Below, in pieces: positions 1 through 6,700 of a stretch of DNA of 64,000 nt (the stretch's first letter is position 1; every line of letters begins with the position of its first letter). Source of the DNA: an uncultured Phycisphaerales bacterium (GTDB lineage: Bacteria > Planctomycetota > Phycisphaerae > WQYP01). The translations under genes were made by a program, and so were the position numbers. Below the pieces are notes generated by a model. It had not been told where the DNA came from and did no database searches. It was given only the letters and a program-made list of their open reading frames with translations. The stretch spans positions 1 through 64,000 of the forward strand of contig CAIMWO010000038.1 of assembly GCA_903845195.1 (NCBI GenBank), in the 5' to 3' direction.

Positions 1-2
1 CC

Positions 3-125
3 CGCCTCCGCCGCGCCGCCTTGAACATGCTCCAACGCGAGACCACCCGCAAGATCTCGATCCGCGCCAAACGTCTCCGCGCCGGCTGGGACCACAACTA
101 CCTGCTACTCATCCTTCAAACTTGA
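3..125 (+). CDS. Transposase C-terminus, ISAs1 type, cut by window edge
   Basis: Reading from base 3 gives an open frame that ends at TGA 123-125. Its last residues include LNMLQRE, RAKRLRAGWD and YLLLIL, which match the usual C-terminal end of ISAs1-family DDE transposases (NML-re, KRLRAGWD, YLL). Only about 40 residues are in the window, so it cannot be judged whether the gene is intact. It marks an insertion sequence at the left border of the accessory block. Family assignment rests on the short C-terminal motif only. Confidence 0.6.
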   Translation, partial: RLRRAALNMLQRETTRKISIRAKRLRAGWDHNYLLLILQT

Positions 126-866
126 GAATGCGATTGCCCTGACCTGCGAAGGCTTTGCCGTTACGGGAACGGGGAAGCAAGATCGAAAGCGATGTGAAGC
201 GAAGCAAAAACACAGATCGCGAACCCCCACGGATCCGCGATCTGCACTATTGAGCGAATTTGAGCTGTCAGCACATGGCGGCAAAGGTCAGCAAAGCCAG
301 CAGCGCGATTTTTAGGCGCTTGGGAGTCATGAACTTATCCAGATACAGTACCACTGCCGCCTCCCGGCTGTTCCACAGCCGTTACAACCTGCCAAAGATC
401 CTTTATGCAAAGGCGGTACACAATGAGAACCGGTTGTCTAAAATTGTTATAAATGATGTATGCGGCTTATTTTATAAATGTTATTTCGGTGCACGAAAAA
501 GTGTTATCGGGAGTGGAGGCGTTGTTTGAAAGCAACACGCCACAAGGGTACGCATAGTCGTGATGCGTCGCAGCATCATCCTTCCTGTTTACAACCTTCT
601 TCGGAAAGTCTCTCTTTCGAGGCGTGTTCAAAAACACCCCGAGAGCAACCATGAAAGATCCTAAGCAGCCTGATTGAAGGCTCCCTGTTCGCAACCTTCT
701 TCGGAAAGTCTCTCTTTCGAGGAGGGTTCAAAGACACCCCGAGAGCAACCATGAAATATCCTAAGCGGCTTGATTTACAGAACTTACGAGTTCACTGATG
801 CGGCGGTTAACAGGATAGAGATTTTTGGTCGTCGGCAGTCGGCAAAAAGTCTCTCTTGATCTCTGG
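126..866. other. Repeat-rich intergenic stretch
   Basis: No convincing gene is seen here. The short open frames on both strands lack ribosome sites and family motifs. The stretch holds the 100-bp tandem repeat at 581-780 and four occurrences of an AAAGTCTCTCTT core (about 604, 704, 845 and 874), three of them in small hairpins with different stems. It separates the transposase tail from the convergent TPR gene. Confidence 0.6.
581..780. repeat. Two tandem copies of a 100-bp repeat
   Basis: Bases 581-680 and 681-780 are direct repeats with a period of exactly 100. Both copies carry CAACCTTCTTCGG, a GAAAG-TCTCT-CTTTC hairpin, GTTCAAA-GACACCCCGAGAG (A for G in copy 1) and GCAACCATGAAA. A related set of blocks (CTGTTCGCAACC, GGTTC, GACACCCCGA and a TCTCTCTT-loop hairpin) lies in inverted orientation at 7406-7476. 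The function is unknown. It could be a dispersed palindromic repeat or the ends of an island. Confidence 0.8.
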
Positions 867-2036
867 TTAACAGAAAGTCTCTCTTCTGTTATGGTCGAGC
901 GTGTTGAGCGCTGCGGCAGCCGACTGTCGTGCCTCATGTTGTTTGCCCAGTGCCCATTGCAGTCGAGCGATCAACCACAGTGATTCTCCCTCGACGCGCG
1001 GATCGTTCGCCCGCCGTGCCAGTTCGAGTGCCCGCGCCGCATATCCCATTGCTTCCGCGCTGTTGCCCTTGGCAATGTTCAATTCAGCCAGCATGCAAAG
1101 TCCCTGTTCCAATCGCTCGCCGATCCGCTCCAACCGGTCGAGCGCCTCGATAAGCACCGTCGAAGCCTGTTCAAAATCATTTTGTGCGCGCAGGCAATTT
1201 CCCATGTTGGCCAGACAGCGTGCTTCTCCAAGCCGGTCGGCGATCGTACGGAACAGCCTGAGTGCCCGACGATAAAGCTTCAAGGCCGAATCATATTGTT
1301 GCTCGTGGAAATCGACGAGTCCCATGTTCATGCTGGCATTGGCTTGCGCCCGGTAATCATGGAGGCTGCGTGCCAATGCCAACCGTTGCGCATACACTCG
1401 GCGCGCCTCGCGATACTGCCCTTTGTGTTTTAGCACCACACCGAGATTTCCCAAGGCTTTGCCGATGCTCACTTGATCACGTATCTTTCGCGCCAAGGCG
1501 AGCTGAATGCGGTAACAGTGAACCGCTTCGTCATAGTGTCCGAGATTTTTCTGGATGACGCCGACGTTGCCGATGGCCTGGCACTCGGCTTTGCGTTTGT
1601 GTAAAGAGCGTGCGAGCATTAATTGATACCGAAAACATCGTAGTGCACGATCAAATTGCCCGATCTCACGAAGCACTACCCCAAGTTGCCCCACATGGAT
1701 GCAGAGGGACTTTTGGTCGGAAAGTAATCGCGCTGCGGAAATGCCGGCCCTAAAGCGCTTGATGCGATCATGCCCCAGCAAGCGGAGATTGAACAACTCT
1801 CCGCCGGCGAGCGCAAAGGCACAACAGAGTCGGGCGGCATGCCGCATGTGCCGGTAACGCTCAAGGGCCCAGGTCCAAGTAAAGTCGATCTGTTGCCACT
1901 CACGGTCGAATTCCTGTAATGCATTAATGGTGTGGTCACCGCCACGATCGAATCGTGCGGTGCATCGCCGAAGCACGCCCAAGTAGTGCCGAGCCAGTCT
2001 TGAATGCGTTTGATCAGCAAATGTGCGCATCATCAT
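867..2036 (-). CDS. TPR-repeat protein, C-terminal partner of STAND regulator
   Basis: This 389-residue protein is mostly tetratricopeptide repeats of the 40-residue TPR_12 style. Units such as NVGVIQKNLGHYDEAVHCY, NLGVVLKHKGQYREARRVY, NMGLVDFHEQQYDSALKLY and NMGNCLRAQNDFEQASTVL run from about residue 110 to 330. TPRs of this kind form the sensor half of NB-ARC-type STAND ATPases. The gene starts inside the stop codon of the upstream XRE/NB-ARC ORF (ATGA, 4-nt overlap). The pair therefore looks like one XRE-NB-ARC-TPR protein split in two, either by a frameshift or as two coupled polypeptides. No enzymatic motif is seen. Confidence 0.8.
   Translation of the reverse strand: MMMRTFADQTHSRLARHYLGVLRRCTARFDRGGDHTINALQEFDREWQQIDFTWTWALERYRHMRHAARLCCAFALAGGELFNLRLLGHDRIKRFRAGISAARLLSDQKSLCIHVGQLGVVLREIGQFDRALRCFRYQLMLARSLHKRKAECQAIGNVGVIQKNLGHYDEAVHCYRIQLALARKIRDQVSIGKALGNLGVVLKHKGQYREARRVYAQRLALARSLHDYRAQANASMNMGLVDFHEQQYDSALKLYRRALRLFRTIADRLGEARCLANMGNCLRAQNDFEQASTVLIEALDRLERIGERLEQGLCMLAELNIAKGNSAEAMGYAARALELARRANDPRVEGESLWLIARLQWALGKQHEARQSAAAALNTLDHNRRETFC
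868..891. other. Hairpin with TCTCTC loop at the end of the TPR gene
   Basis: TAACAGAA (868-875) and TTCTGTTA (884-891) are perfect 8-bp arms around the loop AGTCTCTC. The loop matches that of the 581-780 repeat hairpins while the stem is entirely different. It overlaps the stop codon of the minus-strand TPR gene. No T tract follows at once on the minus strand (TTTTT comes about 20 nt later), so a terminator role is possible but not clear. Confidence 0.5.
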
Positions 2037-3328
2037 TTTCGGAGCAGTGTACGTGCGTGAGCGGCCAGCAATGCATGCATTCTAAAACGGGATGTGCCCA
2101 TCGGTTCGAGCAAGCCGCGGTCGACAAGCGCCCTGATAATCGGCCGCGGGTCCTTGGTTTTCCAGAGAACTCGTAAAGAGGCAAGGCTGAACGTAGCAGG
2201 GTCCGGGGCGCAAGCGCCAAGCTGAGCAAAGCAAGTACGGATCCTCGCCGACAAGCGGTCAGTGCTTCGGTTTAGGAGAGAGGCGACCGTCGGTGCGGCG
2301 TCGGTTAACGAGTCGGCCATGTCCGCTGGCGCAGGTGCTTTCAACAGCGTTTCCGTATCCGCACGAAGATCGCGAAGCAAGTCTTCCACACCCCATTGGT
2401 TTTGTGCTTCGGCGACGAGGAGTCGTCCTGCAACGTGGATGGCCAAAGGCAATCCCTCAAGTTTCTGGACCAACTCTTGGCTTTCTCTTGGATTTTCCGC
2501 AGCGATGGCCGGAGCAAGTCGAGTGAAGAGTTCCAGTGCGTCCGCATAGCTAAGGACGTTGAGCGTGTAAATGGCATCGGCGGAAGACCCCACTGCCAGC
2601 GCAACTTCATTAAGCCGCGTCGTCACAAGCATGGAACAGTGCGGGCCGCCAACTAGAAAGTGTGCCACATGATCAGCGCGCCAACCGTCATCGATGACCA
2701 GAAGCACGCGACGTGAGTGCAAGAATCCCGCGAGTCGGGTCTTGGCCATCGCAACGGTGCTTGCTTCGATCGCATCCGCGATTCCGAGCGCAAGCCCCCA
2801 ATGAGCCAACTCGGAGAGTACGTTGGCAGTGGGACCGAGCGTACACCAAAGAATACCATCGGGAAACGAGCCGACGAGTTCCTGCTGATGCACCAGAAAA
2901 GCCGCAAGCGTTGTTTTGCCCACGCCTGGCAGGCCTCGGATGATCGTAATAGGGTTTCCCCCGTCAGATGAGGGGTGATGTTCTTGACGAAGTAGGCGCT
3001 GTGTGAGCTGGACCACGTCGCGATCGCGGCCGACGACGGTAAGAGGCGGCGGAGGCAATAGGAATGGTCCAGTCTCACTGATAGCTTGGGCGATAATTGG
3101 CGGCCCATCACGTGTGGGCAACAGAATTTTCCCAACATCGTCGCCGATTCCCAGAGCTTTCGCGATCTTACTAACGGTAATCCATGTCGACCGACGACCT
3201 TGTTCGGCGCGGCCGATCACGGGTCTGCTCAAAACGGCTTCGAATGCCAGGCGTTCCTGACTCCAACCCTTGTCAGCGCGGTATCGGTATATTGCTTCAC
3301 CGTTTGGCCGTGCCATTCCTTTGCCCAT
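2033..3328 (-). CDS. XRE-type HTH / NB-ARC STAND ATPase regulator
   Basis: The N-terminus (about residues 10-65) is an XRE helix-turn-helix: RADKGWSQERLAFEA, then TVSKIAKALGI. An NB-ARC NTPase follows, with Walker A GLPGVGKTT at 132-140, Walker B LLVIDDGW near 209-216, the LVTTRLNEVA sensor strand near 235 and the GLPLA motif near 292. A winged-helix-like tail ends at 431. Full-length members of this class continue into TPR or WD repeats, and here those sit in the next ORF (4-nt overlap). A ribosome site AAGGGGA precedes the ATG at 3328. The likely role is ligand-gated transcription control or defence signalling. The target is unknown. Confidence 0.85.
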   Translation of the reverse strand: MGKGMARPNGEAIYRYRADKGWSQERLAFEAVLSRPVIGRAEQGRRSTWITVSKIAKALGIGDDVGKILLPTRDGPPIIAQAISETGPFLLPPPPLTVVGRDRDVVQLTQRLLRQEHHPSSDGGNPITIIRGLPGVGKTTLAAFLVHQQELVGSFPDGILWCTLGPTANVLSELAHWGLALGIADAIEASTVAMAKTRLAGFLHSRRVLLVIDDGWRADHVAHFLVGGPHCSMLVTTRLNEVALAVGSSADAIYTLNVLSYADALELFTRLAPAIAAENPRESQELVQKLEGLPLAIHVAGRLLVAEAQNQWGVEDLLRDLRADTETLLKAPAPADMADSLTDAAPTVASLLNRSTDRLSARIRTCFAQLGACAPDPATFSLASLRVLWKTKDPRPIIRALVDRGLLEPMGTSRFRMHALLAAHARTLLRK

Positions 3329-3465
3329 AACGTCCCCTTCGTATTACCAAATGCTACCAAAGTGATGCTGTAAGTGCGCAGCCATGATCGGCCATTCTAC
3401 GGCATGATCAAGCGTGTTGAAGTTGACGGATTGTACCACGCCTCAATCAGCTAAAGGGGAACGCT

Positions 3466-3642
3466 ATGAAGATGGAAAAACAGAAACGAAAGAGCCCCGT
3501 CAAGTCAAACATGGCGTACGCGCCGATCACGGAGCCAGAATATTCCCAAGAATCCGCAGCCGAAGATCGGCGCGCCCGAACACTACGAATCCTCCTTGAT
3601 ACGCAGCGTCCAATGACGTCGTCACATCCGGCTCAACAATGA
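3466..3642 (+). CDS. Small unknown protein, 58 aa
   Basis: ATG at 3466 follows a good ribosome site (AAAGGGGA) and is read to TGA at 3640-3642. The product is basic at the N-terminus (MKMEKQKRKSPVKS) and has no recognised domain. It is the first of five plus-strand genes that run close together to 5544, so it is probably the leader gene of that operon. Codon use gives no independent support, and confidence rests on the ribosome site and the tight packing. Confidence 0.45.
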   Translation: MKMEKQKRKSPVKSNMAYAPITEPEYSQESAAEDRRARTLRILLDTQRPMTSSHPAQQ

Positions 3643-3676
3643 AGCAACTAGTTGAACCGTAGCGAAGGAGAAAACA

Positions 3677-3856
3677 ATGAATTTATGGCAAACGAACTTC
3701 AATGAAAAAATCTGGGACGGCATACGTCTGGCGACCTGGGGAGTACTGGCGATCGATATCGCGCTGGCGTGCCTGTTCACGCTCTGGTTCTCCATAGAAG
3801 CGCTCTGGCACCTGCGGGGATGGTGTGCGCGCGTCCTGTTTCAGAATGACTGGTAA
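3677..3856 (+). CDS. Small single-span membrane protein, 59 aa
   Basis: ATG 3677 follows GAAGGAG at a suitable distance and the frame ends with TAA 3854-3856. The protein has one hydrophobic segment (VLAIDIALACLFTLWF, about residues 23-38) between short polar ends and is rich in tryptophan. It could be a membrane-anchored partner of the downstream sigma-like and peptidase genes. No family is recognised. It sits 34 nt after the previous small ORF and 30 nt before the sigma-like gene. Confidence 0.6.
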   Translation: MNLWQTNFNEKIWDGIRLATWGVLAIDIALACLFTLWFSIEALWHLRGWCARVLFQNDW

Positions 3857-3886
3857 GAACTAACAGCGGCTGTCGGAGGCGTAGTC

Positions 3887-4477
3887 ATGACACGACCATT
3901 ACGAACCAAAGAACAGGTGCAGGTCACACCCGATCTTTTGAGCGGCATTGACCGAGTCCTGGACTCCGCAGTGGAGCAGGATGAGGCGATCCGCCGATTC
4001 TGGATCTGGCGGGAGAAGTACGATCCCAGTAAAGCCAAAATTTTTACGATGCTTTTCAAGTTTTCAGATCAGGTGGCCACCGAGTTCCGTAGCGGACGCC
4101 TTCGATGGCAACAAGAGCAGAACCTGGAGCAGGGGGTGGACGCCGATTTCTTTGAGCGCGTCGAGGCGCTGGGTCCAGTCGATGATCCTCCCGACGATGC
4201 CGGGCCGAAGGCCTCTCCCGTCCAGAAGACCCTTGCCGACTGTTACGGTGCACTTTCGGAGTTACAGCGGAACATTTTGAGCTGCTATTCCGATGCGGGT
4301 AGCTATGAAGTTGATGCCGCGACAATCGGTAAGGAACTGGGGAACAAACACAAGAATGGCGTCCCGATCCCCGGTGGCACGATTCGCACCACGAAGTCGC
4401 GCGCGTGGGATTCGCTCGATATGTGTATGAAGAAGAAGGGCTTTGACCTCAAAGCATTGGGGTATAGCAATGACTAA
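3887..4477 (+). CDS. Sigma-70-like DNA-binding protein
   Basis: This 196-residue protein starts at ATG 3887 after GGAGG. Its N-terminal half (FWIWREKYDPSKAKIFT onward) resembles sigma region 2 in layout. The C-terminal half has a region-4-like helix-turn-helix pattern: LSELQRNILSCYSD, then AATIGKELG, then GGTIRTTKSRAWDSLDMC. ECF sigma factors and sigma-like regulators are built this way. It may direct transcription of its own operon or of the adjacent hairpin arrays, but that is inference. It overlaps the next gene by 8 nt (ATGACTAA), which suggests translational coupling. Confidence 0.6.
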   Translation: MTRPLRTKEQVQVTPDLLSGIDRVLDSAVEQDEAIRRFWIWREKYDPSKAKIFTMLFKFSDQVATEFRSGRLRWQQEQNLEQGVDADFFERVEALGPVDDPPDDAGPKASPVQKTLADCYGALSELQRNILSCYSDAGSYEVDAATIGKELGNKHKNGVPIPGGTIRTTKSRAWDSLDMCMKKKGFDLKALGYSND

Positions 4478-4838
4478 TCAGAACCCAGAAATGCGACGCG
4501 ATATGCTGCTCCGTAGGGCGCTGGTGCCCAAGGGGTATCGACCAACTAAAAACTCAGATATCGAGAAGATGCTAAATACAATCGATGACGCGCCTATTGA
4601 CCATGATAAGAAGGCTCGCATGTTGCGGAAAATCAACAGTCAAGAGCCGATGTTCCAACGGCCTGCAAAGCCAATATTTACGGTCGATACGAAACTTACG
4701 GAGCAGGAACGGGAAATGGTAGCGCTGCATCGAGCCCAGAATAAACCATTACCCCCGGATCTTGCGGCGAAAGTCAAAGCCATGGAGCAACGCACCTCAG
4801 CGAAATCTGATCCTGGCGAGGAGACTGCGGGTGACTAA
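4470..4838 (+). CDS. Unknown 122-aa protein between sigma-like and ImmA-like genes
   Basis: The start chosen is ATG 4470, inside the end of the sigma-like gene (ATGACTAA). A longer frame from 4443 is possible but less natural. The protein is hydrophilic and charged (KNSDIEKMLNTID, LTEQEREMVALHRAQ, PDLAAKVKAMEQR) with probable helices and no membrane segment. It ends in the same 8-nt overlap style (GTGACTAA) with the ImmA-like gene. Its position suggests a regulator or adaptor that the peptidase may cleave, by analogy with ImmA/ImmR pairs. The sequence itself shows no recognised domain. Confidence 0.6.
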   Translation: MTNQNPEMRRDMLLRRALVPKGYRPTKNSDIEKMLNTIDDAPIDHDKKARMLRKINSQEPMFQRPAKPIFTVDTKLTEQEREMVALHRAQNKPLPPDLAAKVKAMEQRTSAKSDPGEETAGD

Positions 4839-5544
4839 CTTCCAGTGGAGAATCGAGCAAGATGCACGTGACGCCGCACTCGCGAGGGGCGAAGAGATTG
4901 CGAAGCTAAATAGGTTCTCGGCGGGGCCGGTAGACCCATTCAGAGTGATCGCCTCGGAAGGCGGGCAAATTCATGCGGAAGGAGATGATTTCCGCGACTG
5001 TTTCGACGGCCGCCTAAGCTATCACGACGGGCGATTCCTTCTAATATACAACATTCGATATAATGCGTGGTCGCACTCTGGGACGCACCACCCAAAAGTC
5101 CGTTTTACCGTTGCCCATGAACTTGGTCATTATTATTTGGACCCACACCGTGAATTCCTCGTGAATCGGCGGAAACCGATTGAGTCATTCACGGAATTCG
5201 AATCGAACAAGCAGGTTGAGCGCGAGGCCGACGCATTTGCCGCAGGCTTGTTGATGCCTGAATACCTCGTCGCACCTCGGATCAACCGTCAGACGCAAGC
5301 CTCAACTGCCAGTATCAAGCAAGTGGCCAAAGAGTTTGATGTGAGTCTGACGAGCATGATGGTCCGATGGACCCAGCTGTCGGATTTTCCTTGTGCAACT
5401 CTCTGTATCCGGAACGAGCATATCCTCCGTGCTGAATCAGCACGGCTCCATTCAATAGTGATAAAATGCATGGCTTTCAGATTTCGATTCGTCATTGGCA
5501 CACAGCGAGTTGATCGCTTCGCTTTTCGTCTCGTCAATTCGTGA
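4831..5544 (+). CDS. ImmA/IrrE-like zinc metallopeptidase, C-terminus replaced
   Basis: The start is GTG 4831, overlapping the previous gene by 8 nt. The zinc site is plain: VAHELGHYYLDPH (HExxH near residue 96) followed by KQVEREADAFAAGLLMP, which supplies the third ligand, as in COG2856 ImmA/IrrE peptidases that cleave phage or stress repressors. After about residue 198 (ATLCIRNEHI) the frame runs into the first hairpin repeat (5421-5456) and part of the array leader before stopping at 5544. The last ~40 residues are therefore array DNA read as protein. The gene seems to have been cut by arrival or expansion of the array. The catalytic core is intact. Confidence 0.8.
   Translation: MTNFQWRIEQDARDAALARGEEIAKLNRFSAGPVDPFRVIASEGGQIHAEGDDFRDCFDGRLSYHDGRFLLIYNIRYNAWSHSGTHHPKVRFTVAHELGHYYLDPHREFLVNRRKPIESFTEFESNKQVEREADAFAAGLLMPEYLVAPRINRQTQASTASIKQVAKEFDVSLTSMMVRWTQLSDFPCATLCIRNEHILRAESARLHSIVIKCMAFRFRFVIGTQRVDRFAFRLVNS
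5421..5456 (+). repeat. Terminal repeat of a lost upstream array
   Basis: This is a single hairpin unit: TCCTCCGTGCTGAATCAGC, then ACGG, then CTCCATTCAAT, continuing AGTGATAA. It has the same degenerate 3' end (ATTCAA[CT]AGTGATAA in place of ATTGAAGC) as the last unit of array 1 at 6378. It is therefore the distal end of a third module of which the rest is gone. It lies inside the C-terminal part of the ImmA-like frame. Confidence 0.75.
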
Positions 5545-5747
5545 TAGGATGCGTTAGCTTGGTTCTTGCCCGCCGCTCGCAGGAGAGCGAGGTGGTACAG
5601 GGAAGTACCGCGTATGCTCGAGTTCTTTGACAATTCAAGACTTAGGACGCAACGGTTGCCCGTGAGTCGGTGGCTGCCCCGCCGTTTTCGGCCACGCTCG
5701 AATCCCGCAACCTAACCCCCCTCTGCCACTCGCCTTGCGAGTGCAGC
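5510..5747 (+). ncRNA. Structured leader of hairpin array 1
   Basis: Bases 5510-5649 match 6462-6601 at 126 of 140 positions without gaps. The first 60 nt differ at two sites and the last 30 at none. Substitutions between the copies keep two hairpins: CTCGC/GCGAG (5576-5580 with 5587-5591) and GGTAC/GTACC (5594-5598 with 5605-5609), which becomes GGTGC/GTGCC in the other copy. A further hairpin at 5723-5746 (ACTCGC-CTT-GCGAGT) abuts the first repeat. An extended -10-like TGATAGGAT lies at 5542-5550 (6494-6502 in the second copy), with no strong -35. It could be a CRISPR-type leader, a promoter or a functional RNA. It is not protein coding. Confidence 0.55.
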
Positions 5748-6413
5748 GTTCCCCGCGCTGACTCAGCACGGCCCCATTGAAGCCTTTTCCCGCTGAGATA
5801 GTGGTTTTTTGTTTCGCTTTCCCCGTGCAGTCGAAGCATGGCTCCATTGAAATTGAAAAATCCACTTCACACCGAAGGGAACTGCGGCGTCTCCCGTGCT
5901 AGGCCAGCGCGGCCCCATTGAAGCTCTTGCAGGTACGGCCAGGAAGCCGCTGGCGTTCCGAGTTCCCCGTGCTGAGCCAGCACGGTCCCATTGGAGCATG
6001 TAAGGGTTGACCTGTGCTGGGAAGGCCGTCGCGGTCCACATGCTAAAGAAGCATGGCCTCATTGAAACGTACCAGTTAGCCCAGCTCCCTGTCCCCCGTG
6101 CTGAACATGCACGGCTCCATTGAAGCTGATTCACGTCGTTGATGTCCGTGAACAGTGGCCTGTCCCTCGTGCCGAACCGGCGCGGTCCCATTGAATATCT
6201 ATATTGGGCCATCTGAACATGAGAACAGGGAAACGTCCTCCGTGCTGAACCAACACGGCCCCATTGAAGCGCGTTCCCGAGGCAGTCAGTCGCCTTGTAA
6301 TTTTGTCCCCCGTTGCTGAAGAAGCACGGCCCCATTGAAGCTACGGTCCATGCTCCTGTGCCAAGACCCGCATCATTGTCCCCCGTGCTGACGAAGCACG
6401 GCCCCATTCAACA
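5748..6413 (+). CRISPR. CRISPR-like degenerate hairpin array 1, ten units
   Basis: Ten repeats of 35-37 nt start at 5748, 5818, 5889, 5962, 6033, 6091, 6162, 6235, 6305 and 6378. The consensus is GTCCCCCGTGCTGA, a short loop, AGCACGG, then CCCCATTGAAGC. Spacers are 33-37 nt except one of 22 nt (6069-6090). The 3' ATTGAAGC resembles the 8-nt crRNA handle of type I and III systems. No two repeats are identical, yet most keep a 6-7-bp stem, including compensatory pairs (CATGCT/AGCATG at 6033; CGTGCCG/CGGCGCG at 6162). The last unit ends ATTCAACAGTGATAA. No cas gene is present. It is either an old CRISPR array under structural selection or a different guide-like array. Confidence 0.6.
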
Positions 6414-6461
6414 GTGATAAGCACATAAGCTTCAGAGTATGAGCCGTCATGGGTGAGCGAA

Positions 6462-6700
6462 TTGATCGCATCGCTTTTCGCCTCGTCAATTCGTGATAGG
6501 ATGCGTTAGCTTGGTTCTTGCCTGAAGCTCGCTCGTGAGCGAGGTGGTGCAGAGAGGTGCCGTGCATGCTCGAGTTCTTTGACAATTCAAGACTTAGGAC
6601 GTGAATGCTGCCCACAATTCAACGGCATTCTCACCCGTTTTCGTCCACTCTCGCATCAAGAGACCTAACTCTTATCCGCCGCGCGCCTTGCAAGCGCGGC
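6462..6700 (+). ncRNA. Structured leader of hairpin array 2
   Basis: This is the second copy of the 140-nt leader (6462-6601, 90% identical to 5510-5649). A less conserved segment follows, ending in a hairpin against the first repeat (CGCCGCGC at 6677-6684 with GCGCGGCG at 6694-6701). That hairpin keeps the loop core GCCTTGC of copy 1 but replaces both arms of the stem. Loop changes also lengthen the first hairpin to CTCGCTC/GAGCGAG. Structure is thus better kept than sequence, which points to an RNA role. The copy lies directly after the terminal unit of array 1, so modules are head to tail with a period of about 953 bp. Confidence 0.55.
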
